Shown piece after piece: positions 45,359 to 55,057 of a DNA stretch of 64,000 nucleotides. The first letter of the stretch is position 1; each line of letters starts with the position of its first letter. Made by a program: the position numbers and the translations under genes. A model generated the notes under the pieces. That model did not search any database. It saw only the letters and a program-made list of their open reading frames with translations, and was not told the DNA's origin. The stretch is from NCBI RefSeq assembly GCF_001422545.1, contig NZ_LMLE01000013.1, positions 1 through 64,000 on the forward strand. The letters run 5' to 3'. Origin of the DNA: Pedobacter sp. Leaf41. GTDB lineage: Bacteria > Bacteroidota > Bacteroidia > Sphingobacteriales > Sphingobacteriaceae.

Positions 45359-45440
45359 TGTTCGTCCCGCTCTCCGTTTTACTTACCCGATAAAAAGAAT
45401 CGGGTTTCGTGTTCACTGCGATCGGGTTTAAAATGCTTAA
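45359..45440. repeat. Dispersed-repeat remnant in the ribH-A2M gap
   Basis: GTTCGTCCCGCTCTCCGTTT, the hairpin ACCCGAT-AAAAAGA-ATCGGGT (45388-45408) and a following GCGATCGGGTTTAAAATG look like a worn copy of an intergenic repeat known from Sphingobacteriaceae. An 81-codon frame crossing it is not a convincing gene. I see nothing else in 45197-45651. Confidence 0.45.
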
Positions 45441-45651
45441 TGCTTTGCTACTATTTAAGCCTTCGGAAGCAAACTGCCAAAGTTTCGCTTAAATATTTTC
45501 AATTGATTGTTCAAAATTCTCTATACGCTTTCAGCGAAACTTACTAAAGTGAGAAGTGCAAAATTCATTAGTTTAGTAAATCATCAGATATATGTTTAAA
45601 TAATTTATGGAATCCATTTTAATATTCCATCTAAAGTTTAAATCCCCGGTT

Positions 45652-48600
45652 ATGAAAAAAACGCTACCAATCTTATTGCTAATCATTTCTTTTTGCTTTT
45701 ATTCCGTATCCGTTTTTTCCCAAAAGAAGCAAATTTACTATAAGTCAGCTTTTAAAACTATAGATTCTCTCGCTCTCGCAACAAAGCCGAAGGAAGCCAT
45801 TCCAATCTTAAATAAGTTAATCGAAAAGGCCCGAAAAGATCAAGAAACAGCTGTCATCATTAAGGCAACAATGTATCGAATGTTATTTCAGGGTTACCTG
45901 GAAGAAAATGCCTTTGCAAAAATAAATAAAGAGCTACAACAAGATATTCTTACTGCCCGCCAACCCGCCAAAAGTATTTTACAATCATTACTAGCCGAAA
46001 GTTATTGGAAATATTACGATCAGAATCGATTCCAGTTGCTTAGTCGCACCAGTGTCCAATTAAATCTGAGCGATGATATAAAAACCTGGCCAGCCAGCAA
46101 ATTTTTAGAGAAAACTGCTAAAAATTATTTAGCATCAATTGCAGAAACTAAAATTTTGCAAAACACAAAAATTAATAGTCTGAGCGAAATGATGATTGGC
46201 AATGAACAAAATAGGTTTTTAAGGCCTACACTTTATGATTTGCTAGCACACAGAGCTATAGATATTTTGTTAAATACACAGATAGAAGTTACCAAAAATG
46301 ATGATGCAATCGATTTTAATAATGTGAAATGGTTTGATGATGATAAGGCATTTTTAAAAATTGAGCTTCCGACTAAAGATTCGACTTCATTCTCATCAAT
46401 GGCATTAGCCATTTTTCAGAAACTTATCCGCAGCCATCAAGAAAGTAATAATGTCGGTGCTTTAGTTGATGTGGATTTGAAACGGTTAAATTACGTTTAT
46501 TCCAGAAGCACCCGCGAAGATAAAATGGCGCTTTATAGTGCAGCGATCCAAAAACTCGCCAATTTCTCCAAATCCTCAGAACTGTATGCCGATGTGCTTT
46601 TTGAACTGGCGTCGAAAAAATACGAGATGCGAAATCTTCAAATTCCAAAACAGGATATCGATTTAAAGGAGTTGCTAGCGATGGGCAACCTGGCTATTGA
46701 AGCCTACCCGAAAAGTACTGGTGCCAAAAACTTCGAAAAGTTAACTGCTGATATAAAAAGTAAAATGCTGGAAATTAAGATGAATCAATTTTTAGTGCCA
46801 GGAAAACCAGCACAAATACGTTTTAGGTATAAAAATACGAATAAAATTTCATTACAGCTTTTTAACGTAAGCAGAATTACAAACCGTTTTCACCTTGGCA
46901 ATCTAGAAGATTTTGAGAAATTCATCACTACAAATAAAATCCAAAAGGAATGGATGGTTAGCTTGCCTGAAACTGATGATTACAGGGAGCACACCTTAAT
47001 AGACAAATTGGATGGTTTGGAGAAAGGGCAATATGTTATCATCGCCAATACTACCGGCAATAATGCGGTTTTTAATTACCTAACCTTTCAAGTTACAGAT
47101 TTGGCTGTAACCAATCGGATCACAGACATCCTTAATCATCAATATTTTGTTTCCAATAGCTCCACTGGAGAGGCTATAGTAAATGCAACTATAAATGAGG
47201 AAAATAATGAATATGCGGGTGGAAAATATGTATATAAACCCAGGGGAACTTTAAACACAGATAAAAATGGATTTGCAGAGAGTTCGCTAAATGCATCGGT
47301 AAACCGCATAGAAACCATCTATGGTAATGATACGGTTGTAATGGATATTAATCAGCGATTTTATAAATATATGTCTGCAAAGTCGAAGGTGGTTTTATTT
47401 ACCGATCGGCCAATTTACCGGCCAGGGCAAACCGTTTATTATAAAGGAATATATTTTGAATTTGAAGATGACAAGAACCGGATCGTAAAAGAATCAACTA
47501 TCGACATCACTTTTAATGATGCCAACAGAAGAGAGATTGAAAAAACTTCAAAAATTACGAATGAGTTTGGCACTTTCCACGGTTCGTTTACGATCCCAAT
47601 GGGTAAATTAAACGGCAGGATGAGCATAAATACAGCTTATGGTAATGTTGATGTTCAGGTAGAGGAGTATAAGCGACCTACTTTCGAGGTTTCATTTAAT
47701 CAATTAGATGAAAAATACAAGTTGAACGATACGATACTTGTACAAGGAAAAGCAATTGGATTTGCGGGTTATGCCGTTTCTGGTGCAAAAGTTAAGTATG
47801 TTATTACCAGAAATATCCTCTCGTCCAATGATCGCGTTTATGGTTACAGTCCGAGTAAGCAAGTAGCTATTGGAACAACCGAAACGAAAGCTGGGGGTGT
47901 ATTTGACCTTCGCTTTTTTGCGGCAGCAGAGAATCCTAGTATTAGTGCATATTCCTATCAAATCAATGTAGATATCACTGATTTGAATGGTGAAACAAGA
48001 AGCAAATCTCAGTTTATTAATGCTGGCAAAAGTGACATTTTACTCAATGTAGATATACCCGCTAACATTTTTACTACGAACTTGAAGGATAATTTAGCTT
48101 TCGAAATTACCAATTTAAATAAGGTGCCAATTAATGGCAAATTAACTGTAGAGTGGTACAAACTAGAATATCCGGGTAGAGTGGTTTATCCAAATACTTT
48201 AGGTAGAGCGGAAAAATACAACCTGAGCAGGGCCGAATTTGTTAAGCAATTTCCTTATGATGAATATGAGAATGATGCAACTCCTGAAAGTTGGCTGACA
48301 GGAAAAATCAGTTTGGTGCAGCATAAAAAAGTAGAACTGGGTACTGGTATTTTAGAAATGAAGGCAGTTAAACTTCCTTCAGGATATTACAAGGTGAAGT
48401 TTAAAGCACTCAATGAGAATCTGGATTCCATTATTATAGAAAAAACTGTTCGAATTTACGAAAGTCCAAGCGAGAAAATATTACTGGCAAAAGAATGGCT
48501 TGTAGTGGAGAAGACTGTTGTGACACCTAGTGAATCGGCTGTTTTTAGGTTTGCAAGTATTTTGCCAAATGCCAGGGCTTATTATGAAGTATATTATAAA

Positions 48601-51600
48601 GACCAGGTTATAAAGAAGGTTTGGTTAAATCTAAGCCATAAGCAGGAAGTAATAAACATCAAGCCTGAAGCTCAATTTGTAGAAGGCTTCGCTGTTCAAT
48701 TTACCTTAATTCAAAATGGTAGAATATTCCAATCTATGAATGTAATTACCATTGTAGATGAAAGTAAAGAGTTGGATATCCATTTTACAAGTTTCAGGGA
48801 TAAACTACAGCCAGGTGAAAAGGATATATGGAAATTAAAAATCACTAATAAAAAGGGCGAAAAACAAATGGCTGAAATGGTGGTGTCTTTATATGATGCA
48901 TCGTTGGATGATTTAAAAACCATGAGCTGGAATAAAATCTTTTCGCCTAAATACAACTACAATATTTACAGCTGGGGCTATAATCTCACTGCGATACAAA
49001 CGGCGAATGAGATTTGGCACAAAGATCGATATCGTGGTTATTACGACATACGGAAGCGAGAATACGAAGCAATAAATTATTATGGCTTCGATTTCAACAC
49101 CTACAATTTAAAATATAATTATACGCAATATTTGGCTGGAGTAGAGGCTAATAATCGAAAATTTAACAGCGAAGTGGCGACCAAAAAACTTGCTTCGTTA
49201 AAATTATCTGGTTTGGTATATGGTATTGTAACCGATCAGTATGGTTATGGCGTGCCCGGAGTTGCATTAAGAGTTGGTAAAAAGGGATCAACCACTGATG
49301 CCTATGGTATTTATAGTATTGATGCTAAAAGCGGAGATGAGTTAACCGTAAGTTATATCGGATATCACCGAGCAACAGCCGAAGTTAAAACAGCTAAAAG
49401 AATCGACTTTAAGCTGATAGAGGATAGACAAGGACTAAACGAGATTGTTGTTACAGGCTACGGAGCCCAACAAAAGAAAAATATAACCGGTAGTGTATCC
49501 AATTTAAGGGAGGAGGTTGAAGTGTTGGCCGCGAACGAGCCTGTAACAACCATCAAATTACGGGGAACAAACAGTGTGGCGTATGATCGGGCTGGTGCTC
49601 CTGCTCCTGAAATGCTTAGAGAGGCCATTGCTGTTGATGATAATAACGTTTACGATTTTGTGAGCATTGAAGGCTACGATCCGAAGACGGATACCTACAT
49701 CATTAATGGTAAACCTGTTAAAAAGGCTAAAGTTATTCCACGGACAAATTTTACTGAAACCGCTTTCTTTTATCCGCAGTTGAAAACCGATGAATCAGGA
49801 CAAATTGAAGTAGAATTTACAATCCCACAATCTTTAACGCGATACAAAATGATGGGTTTTGCGCATACTAAAGATTTTAAAACCAAAACCATTACCAAAG
49901 AATTGGTTACGCAGAAAAAGCTTTCCATTTCGGCAAATGCACCACGTTTTTTTCGTGAAGGAGATACTATTTTGTTTAGCGCTAAGCTCAATAACCTCTC
50001 TGGTAAACCAATTGGCGGTTTAGCCTTTCTAGATTTGACAGATGCCATCACAGGAAAAAAGATTTCTATTATAAGCAATAAAGATGCGGTTCAGCAAAAA
50101 ATTCAATTGGAAAATAACCGGAACCAAGCATTAAAATGGTCTCTGATCATTCCTCCAGGCATTGGAGCAATTACATATAAGCTTACTGCTCAATCAGAAA
50201 ATTATGCTGATGGAGAGGAAATGACCATACCGGTTTTACCGAATTCTATGTTGGTAACTGAGAGTATGCCGATAAACGTACGTGGAGGTGTTAAAAAAAC
50301 TTTCATTATGAATAAATTACTGCATGCGGGAGATTCGAAAACATTAAGAAACCAAGCCTTAACTTTTGAGTTTACTTCCAATCCGATTTGGTATGCGGTG
50401 CAGGCTCTACCCTATCTAATGGAATATCCTTATGAATGTGCCGAGCAAACATTCAGCAGGTTTTACGCCAACAGTTTTGCAACTGGCATCATCAATTCAT
50501 CGCCCAAAATAAAAATGGTTTTCCAATCCTGGCAACAAATCAACAACGGCGAAGCTTTAGTATCCAATTTGGAGAAAAACTCAGCCTTAAAATCAATTTT
50601 ATTGGAAGAAACGCCATGGGTGCGACAAGCTAATAATGAAACCGAGCGGAAGAAACGCTTAGCTACTTTGTTTGATTTAGACAGGATGACTTATGAGCTT
50701 AAAGCGAATTTCGAGAAACTGGAGAACATGCAGTTTAGCAATGGTGCATTTCCATGGTTTACAGGAATGCAGGAAGATCGATACATCACGCAATACATTG
50801 CAATGGGTATCGGGCAACTGAAACACCTTAAATTAATCGACGAAAAAGCTTTTCCAAAATTGAATCAGATGCTTTCGAAGGCTATTAGCTATTTGGATGT
50901 TAAATTGATTGAAGATTATACTTTAGATCTTAAGCTTAAAAGACAAGGATTTAATTATTTAACTCTTCACTATTTATATGCCCGCGGTTATGTAAATCAG
51001 AAAAATGATAATCCTGATTATATTAGATCAGTTAACTACTTCTTGAAAATACTTACTTCGAAATGGAAATATTTAGATCCCTATCAGCAAGCACAGGCAG
51101 CCATCGTTTTCTATAGAAATGGGAGTGAAGCTGAGGCATTGAAAGTGATTGGATTACTAAAACAAACGGCACAGCATCATGATGAACTGGGTATGTATTG
51201 GGCAGATAATAGGAACGGATATTTGTGGTATCAAAATACCATTGAAACGCAAGCTTTGCTAATAGAAGCCTTCGATGAAGTGGCAAAAGATACGCACTCG
51301 GTGGAAGAAATGAAAATTTGGTTGCTAAAAAATAAGCAGACTAATGACTGGAAAACTACAAAAGCAACGGCTGCTGCAAGTTATGCTTTGCTGATGCGGG
51401 GTTACGATTTATTAAATGAATCAGCAGCACCGGAGATTGTGATCGGCGGTAAATCATTCGCAGAAATGGGCATTGCAGAACCCGAAAAAGAGGCAGGAAC
51501 AGGCTATCAGAAAATAGCCATTGCCGGGCAAAATGTTAAACCCGAAATGGCCAGGGTAGAAATTACAAACAACAATAAAAGTATGGCCTGGGGTGCATAT

Positions 51601-52071
51601 TATTGGCAATATTTTGAGCAGTTGGATAAAATCACATCCGCTGCAACGGGGGTGAAAATAAATAAACAACTATTCCTCCAAATACAAACAGATAAAGGAA
51701 ATTTGCTTACCCCATTAACAAGTTCAAATCAATTAGCTCCAGGCGATTTATTAAAAGTGAGGATTGAAATTTTTTGTGATAGAGATATGGAATATGTTCA
51801 TCTAAAAGATATGCGATCATCTGGTTTTGAACCGGTTAATGTGATTTCTCAATTCAAATATCAGGATGGTTTAGGTTATTATGAAAGTACGAAAGATGCT
51901 TCAACTAATTTCTTTATCAGTTATTTACGCAAAGGAACTTATGTTTTTGAATACCCGCTAAGGATTACGCATGCCGGCAACTTTTCTAATGGAATTACGA
52001 CGTTGCAAAGCATGTATGCACCAGAATTCACTACACATTCTGCAGGGATTAGGGTAACAGTTAAACCTTAA
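45652..52071 (+). CDS. Alpha-2-macroglobulin family protein with inserted carboxypeptidase-D-like/SusC-type module
   Basis: A 2139-residue exported protein, probably a protease-trapping envelope defence protein. The internal ATG at 45652 gives a clean signal peptide (MKKTLPILLLIISFCFYSVS). Helical N-terminal part to about 370; macroglobulin MG domains about 380-1100 with the MG2 hallmark FTDRPIYRPGQTVYYKGIYF; then an insert about 1186-1290 that is a carboxypeptidase-D-like regulatory domain ending LNEIVVTGYGAQQKKNITGS, the phrase that begins SusC plugs. The A2M domain follows with PQSLTRYKMMGFAHTKDF, and a CAEQ motif at Cys1596 matches the CxEQ thioester consensus. A thiol-ester helical domain and a receptor-binding-like end follow. 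Confidence 0.9.
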   Translation: MKKTLPILLLIISFCFYSVSVFSQKKQIYYKSAFKTIDSLALATKPKEAIPILNKLIEKARKDQETAVIIKATMYRMLFQGYLEENAFAKINKELQQDILTARQPAKSILQSLLAESYWKYYDQNRFQLLSRTSVQLNLSDDIKTWPASKFLEKTAKNYLASIAETKILQNTKINSLSEMMIGNEQNRFLRPTLYDLLAHRAIDILLNTQIEVTKNDDAIDFNNVKWFDDDKAFLKIELPTKDSTSFSSMALAIFQKLIRSHQESNNVGALVDVDLKRLNYVYSRSTREDKMALYSAAIQKLANFSKSSELYADVLFELASKKYEMRNLQIPKQDIDLKELLAMGNLAIEAYPKSTGAKNFEKLTADIKSKMLEIKMNQFLVPGKPAQIRFRYKNTNKISLQLFNVSRITNRFHLGNLEDFEKFITTNKIQKEWMVSLPETDDYREHTLIDKLDGLEKGQYVIIANTTGNNAVFNYLTFQVTDLAVTNRITDILNHQYFVSNSSTGEAIVNATINEENNEYAGGKYVYKPRGTLNTDKNGFAESSLNASVNRIETIYGNDTVVMDINQRFYKYMSAKSKVVLFTDRPIYRPGQTVYYKGIYFEFEDDKNRIVKESTIDITFNDANRREIEKTSKITNEFGTFHGSFTIPMGKLNGRMSINTAYGNVDVQVEEYKRPTFEVSFNQLDEKYKLNDTILVQGKAIGFAGYAVSGAKVKYVITRNILSSNDRVYGYSPSKQVAIGTTETKAGGVFDLRFFAAAENPSISAYSYQINVDITDLNGETRSKSQFINAGKSDILLNVDIPANIFTTNLKDNLAFEITNLNKVPINGKLTVEWYKLEYPGRVVYPNTLGRAEKYNLSRAEFVKQFPYDEYENDATPESWLTGKISLVQHKKVELGTGILEMKAVKLPSGYYKVKFKALNENLDSIIIEKTVRIYESPSEKILLAKEWLVVEKTVVTPSESAVFRFASILPNARAYYEVYYKDQVIKKVWLNLSHKQEVINIKPEAQFVEGFAVQFTLIQNGRIFQSMNVITIVDESKELDIHFTSFRDKLQPGEKDIWKLKITNKKGEKQMAEMVVSLYDASLDDLKTMSWNKIFSPKYNYNIYSWGYNLTAIQTANEIWHKDRYRGYYDIRKREYEAINYYGFDFNTYNLKYNYTQYLAGVEANNRKFNSEVATKKLASLKLSGLVYGIVTDQYGYGVPGVALRVGKKGSTTDAYGIYSIDAKSGDELTVSYIGYHRATAEVKTAKRIDFKLIEDRQGLNEIVVTGYGAQQKKNITGSVSNLREEVEVLAANEPVTTIKLRGTNSVAYDRAGAPAPEMLREAIAVDDNNVYDFVSIEGYDPKTDTYIINGKPVKKAKVIPRTNFTETAFFYPQLKTDESGQIEVEFTIPQSLTRYKMMGFAHTKDFKTKTITKELVTQKKLSISANAPRFFREGDTILFSAKLNNLSGKPIGGLAFLDLTDAITGKKISIISNKDAVQQKIQLENNRNQALKWSLIIPPGIGAITYKLTAQSENYADGEEMTIPVLPNSMLVTESMPINVRGGVKKTFIMNKLLHAGDSKTLRNQALTFEFTSNPIWYAVQALPYLMEYPYECAEQTFSRFYANSFATGIINSSPKIKMVFQSWQQINNGEALVSNLEKNSALKSILLEETPWVRQANNETERKKRLATLFDLDRMTYELKANFEKLENMQFSNGAFPWFTGMQEDRYITQYIAMGIGQLKHLKLIDEKAFPKLNQMLSKAISYLDVKLIEDYTLDLKLKRQGFNYLTLHYLYARGYVNQKNDNPDYIRSVNYFLKILTSKWKYLDPYQQAQAAIVFYRNGSEAEALKVIGLLKQTAQHHDELGMYWADNRNGYLWYQNTIETQALLIEAFDEVAKDTHSVEEMKIWLLKNKQTNDWKTTKATAAASYALLMRGYDLLNESAAPEIVIGGKSFAEMGIAEPEKEAGTGYQKIAIAGQNVKPEMARVEITNNNKSMAWGAYYWQYFEQLDKITSAATGVKINKQLFLQIQTDKGNLLTPLTSSNQLAPGDLLKVRIEIFCDRDMEYVHLKDMRSSGFEPVNVISQFKYQDGLGYYESTKDASTNFFISYLRKGTYVFEYPLRITHAGNFSNGITTLQSMYAPEFTTHSAGIRVTVKP

Positions 52072-52746
52072 CTATAGCAGTTGAATACCGGTGTAAGTTG
52101 CCCCAATCGGAATTATTTTTTCTCCTATCCAAATTTGGCTGCGGTCAAATTTGGATATTTTGTTTTTAGCTACAATAAATGCCCGATGGCAACGGATGAA
52201 ATCCGTTTTAGGAAGTAGTTCTGCCAAATCATTAATGGTAATCCTTGAGCTCAAAAGCTTGTCTTTTAATTGAATCTGGGTGTAATTTCCTGAAGCTTCC
52301 ACATACAGGATATCATCTAGTTCAACTTTAATTTGTTCATAACCATCCTTCACAAAAATATATTCATTTTTTGCTTCCTGTTTTTGTCCACGCAGATTAT
52401 ATAATTCATGTGCCTTGTTGCAGGCCTTTAAAAATCGTGAAAGTGAAAAAGGTTTTAACAAATAATCAACAGCATCAAGTTCAAAACTCTGGACCGCATG
52501 TTCCGTGTAGGCGGTTGTAAAAATAACCATCGGCGGATTGCTCAAACTCTTCAAAAAATCTATCCCGCTGATGTCGGGCATTTTAATATCCAGAAAAATT
52601 AAATCGACTTTGTTGTTTTGGAGGTATCCAATTGCCTCAAAAGCATCAGTAAAAGTTTGCTGTAATTCTACAAAAGGAACTTTTGATGCATGGGAGCTTA
52701 TAATCTCAAGTGCAATGGGTTCATCATCTATAGCAATAGCAATCAT
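52072..52746 (-). CDS. LytTR-family response regulator
   Basis: A 224-residue DNA-binding response regulator. The receiver domain (1-115) has Asp7/Asp8 and the phospho-acceptor Asp53 in LIFLDIKMPD, with the conserved Lys in DYLLKPF. The LytTR domain (about 130-224) includes YIFVKDGYEQIKVELDDILY and FIRCHRAFIVAKNKI. The matching LytS-type kinase lies upstream, beyond a GIY-YIG gene. Its stop codon directly abuts that of the alpha-2-macroglobulin gene on the other strand, with no spacer. Confidence 0.94.
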   Translation of the reverse strand: MIAIAIDDEPIALEIISSHASKVPFVELQQTFTDAFEAIGYLQNNKVDLIFLDIKMPDISGIDFLKSLSNPPMVIFTTAYTEHAVQSFELDAVDYLLKPFSLSRFLKACNKAHELYNLRGQKQEAKNEYIFVKDGYEQIKVELDDILYVEASGNYTQIQLKDKLLSSRITINDLAELLPKTDFIRCHRAFIVAKNKISKFDRSQIWIGEKIIPIGATYTGIQLL

Positions 52747-52767
52747 CTTTTTTGCGTTTGTCAGGCA

Positions 52768-52781
52768 GAGCGTAGTCGAAG
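52768..52781. repeat. Dispersed repeat core, copy on the 3' side of the GIY-YIG gene
   Basis: GAGCGTAGTCGAAG, the same 14-base core that occurs twice on the other side of the nuclease gene. It lies between the nuclease stop and the response-regulator start. Confidence 0.75.
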
Positions 52782-52782
52782 C

Positions 52783-53130
52783 CTAATGTTTTTGGTAGTT
52801 TTTATGGCTGCTCATATTCTTGCAAAGGGATAATTCTTTTAATTGTTCCCAATTTGAACTAATGAGCGCTTCCTTCTTTTTTCTTGACCAGCCTTTTATT
52901 TGTTTTTCAAAAGCTATTGCGTCGTTTATATCCTTAAAATGTTCGCAAAATACTAAAATTAATGGTCTTCTTTTTGCAGTATAGCTTTCGGGATTGATTG
53001 CATTTTGGTGTTCATAAAGTCTTCGGTCGACATCGTTGGTAACGACAGTGTAATACGATTTGTCAGAACAAGCTAAAATATAAACGGTGTATTGCTCCAC
53101 TTTTTGAGTTGTTTGGTAATGAAGATACAA
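52783..53130 (-). CDS. GIY-YIG endonuclease-domain protein
   Basis: A 115-residue protein of the short UvrC-type GIY-YIG (UPF0213-like) group. TVYILACSDKSYYTVVTNDV matches the family, followed by the catalytic Arg in DRRLYEHQ and the metal-binding Glu in AIAFEKQIKGWSRKKKEALI. The usual Gly of the second motif (YTG) is Val here, so activity is uncertain. The gene interrupts a two-component pair and is bordered on both sides by GAGCGTAGTCGAAG repeats, suggesting it arrived as a repeat-associated cassette. Confidence 0.85.
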   Translation of the reverse strand: MYLHYQTTQKVEQYTVYILACSDKSYYTVVTNDVDRRLYEHQNAINPESYTAKRRPLILVFCEHFKDINDAIAFEKQIKGWSRKKKEALISSNWEQLKELSLCKNMSSHKNYQKH

Positions 53131-53187
53131 AACCTTTTTTGAAATAATGATTGCTATAGCTTCTGTTTGTTGATGTAAGAAATGGCG

Positions 53188-53279
53188 CTTCGACTACGCT
53201 CAGCGTGACCCTCGTACGAAAAAACAAATCAAAACATATTCTAGATTTAACCTTTGAATCATCCTGAGCGTAGTCGAAG
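53188..53279. repeat. 16-base inverted repeat on the 5' side of the GIY-YIG gene
   Basis: CTTCGACTACGCTCAG at 53188-53203 and its exact reverse complement CTGAGCGTAGTCGAAG at 53264-53279 enclose 60 bases. The outer arm ends 2 bases before the histidine-kinase stop codon. The same core occurs at 52768-52781 beyond the nuclease gene. Confidence 0.85.
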
Positions 53280-53281
53280 GA

Positions 53282-54790
53282 TTAATCCAAGTGCAAAGTT
53301 AAATGCACAAAGAACTCATTTGCACTTTCGCGGATAATTAATTCGTGTTTTTCTGGATACAGTAAAGCCAATCTTTGCTTAACATTTTCTAAACCGATGC
53401 CACTTTTCAATTTTTCCGGATCGTTGTCTGCTTTGATGTAAATGCTGTTGCTCACATCAAAAAACAAAGTTTTCTCTTTGGTTTGCAAAGTCATTTTGAT
53501 ATATGATGGTTGCTGTAAACTAATGCCGTGTTTAAAAGCATTCTCGATAAATGGAATTAATAACATCGGTGTAATCTGCAAACTATTCAATTGCTCTTCA
53601 ATATGCGCTTCAATTCTTATGTCGCCAGAACGCGATGTTCTGAGTTTTTGCAAATCGATGTAGTTGTTCAGGTATTCAACTTCCCTCGTCAATGAAATTT
53701 TATCTTGTGTATTTTCATGCAACATAAACCGCATCATGTCGCCCAGTTTCTGAATGCCTTCACCCGTTCTTTCTGCATTTTCTTGCAGTGCGGTACCAAA
53801 TAGTGTATTTAAGGCATTAAATAAAAAGTGTGGGTTAATCTGCGATTTGAGAAAATTTAAACTTGCATCCGATTTTCCTAGCTCAGTTTTGAGCATTTGG
53901 ATTTCCGTTTGTTTCTCAAATTTATGTTTATAAATGTACCATGCCAATGGCGTAGTAATGCAAACAAGACTAATAGAAGTAAAAATCAGTGCTATTGGTA
54001 ACGCATCGCCATTTCTCATGAAGGCTGCAAGCATGATCAACAGTAATAAAACGATTAGTATGGAAAGAACAACATTCCCCCAAAAATACCGGCCAAATCT
54101 TTTGCCCTTTTTCCGAAGGCCTGGAATGATCTCATAAATTGAATAGAAAGCCAATAAGATATTTACCGGTGGAGCAATTAACCAGATCACCACAAATTCA
54201 TAATCGCGTGTTGGAGAAAAAACAACTGCAAACACCATTAGCGTAATTAGCCATATTTTGGCCGATGTGAAAATCTCCAGCAGGATATCAGTTTTGAAGC
54301 GCTTCAAAAATGGAATCTTCTCCAATAATGATTTTCCTCTCTCTTTGAAATAAGCATAGATGTTGAACAGTAAATAGAGTAAAAAAATATAGGTGAAAGC
54401 TTCTCCAAATAAAATAGCGTAAGCATGATTAATATCGGCCTCTTCAATCAATCGATCGGCTTGCGAATAGGTATTTGCAACCATCCAGATGATTACGGAA
54501 ACTCCGGTGACCATTACAGTAAGAATGATATTTAAAACTACATTGTTCTTTCTCGCAAGCTGGGGCATAAAGCAAAAATTAATCAGTAAGAAACTGATAT
54601 AAAGAATGCTTATTTTGAAAATTTCTGGCAAGAAGAAATTAGTTAATCTACTGTATTCCAAATGATTTTCGATAAAACGATAAGCGTTTGCAGTGCCATA
54701 ACTTGTGGACGTACATATGCCAATTAGTGCCAGAACGTAAAGTGCTGTCGAAATCCAAAATTCCAGTTGATTGATGCTTTTAGTTTTCAT
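53282..54790 (-). CDS. LytS/YehU-type sensor histidine kinase
   Basis: A 502-residue membrane kinase (from ATG 54790; upstream in-frame ATGs would add up to 18 residues before the first helix). The N-terminal half has about eight hydrophobic segments. The His_kinase core begins KSQINPHFLFNALNTLFGTA with the phospho-accepting His, and the ATPase domain shows IPFIENAFKHGISL (N box) and GIGLENVKQRLALLYP (G box). It should phosphorylate the LytTR regulator encoded 535 bases beyond its stop; the GIY-YIG gene between them breaks the usual adjacency. Confidence 0.93.
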   Translation of the reverse strand: MKTKSINQLEFWISTALYVLALIGICTSTSYGTANAYRFIENHLEYSRLTNFFLPEIFKISILYISFLLINFCFMPQLARKNNVVLNIILTVMVTGVSVIIWMVANTYSQADRLIEEADINHAYAILFGEAFTYIFLLYLLFNIYAYFKERGKSLLEKIPFLKRFKTDILLEIFTSAKIWLITLMVFAVVFSPTRDYEFVVIWLIAPPVNILLAFYSIYEIIPGLRKKGKRFGRYFWGNVVLSILIVLLLLIMLAAFMRNGDALPIALIFTSISLVCITTPLAWYIYKHKFEKQTEIQMLKTELGKSDASLNFLKSQINPHFLFNALNTLFGTALQENAERTGEGIQKLGDMMRFMLHENTQDKISLTREVEYLNNYIDLQKLRTSRSGDIRIEAHIEEQLNSLQITPMLLIPFIENAFKHGISLQQPSYIKMTLQTKEKTLFFDVSNSIYIKADNDPEKLKSGIGLENVKQRLALLYPEKHELIIRESANEFFVHLTLHLD

Positions 54791-54844
54791 TGTCGTGTCT
54801 TCGCCAGAAAGAATAATCATAATGTGTTGTAGTTTATACCACAA

Positions 54845-55057
54845 TGTTACTAACTCTTCTCACTTCAATTTTTTAAAATGTGATGGATGGGGGTAAAAAT
54901 GTGATGAACTATTTACGTTGTACGTTTTACGTGGAAAGTTATACGTAATGCGTTTTAAATTGGGCGATTTGGCTTTTAAATCTAAAACTTATTACGTACA
55001 ACTTACAACACTTTATTATCTTCGGCATTCCAACTTCACTTAAAATTTAGAACGCAA
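54845..55057. other. Spacer with degenerate TACGT repeats
   Basis: Several short variants of TTACGT/TACGTAA (for example around 54913, 54925, 54942 and 54993) are scattered through an AT-rich spacer between divergent genes. No gene is seen. Confidence 0.3.

Noticed and set aside
45302..45547. An 81-codon frame before the alpha-2-macroglobulin gene
   Set aside because: It crosses a worn dispersed repeat and lacks any family resemblance or signal.
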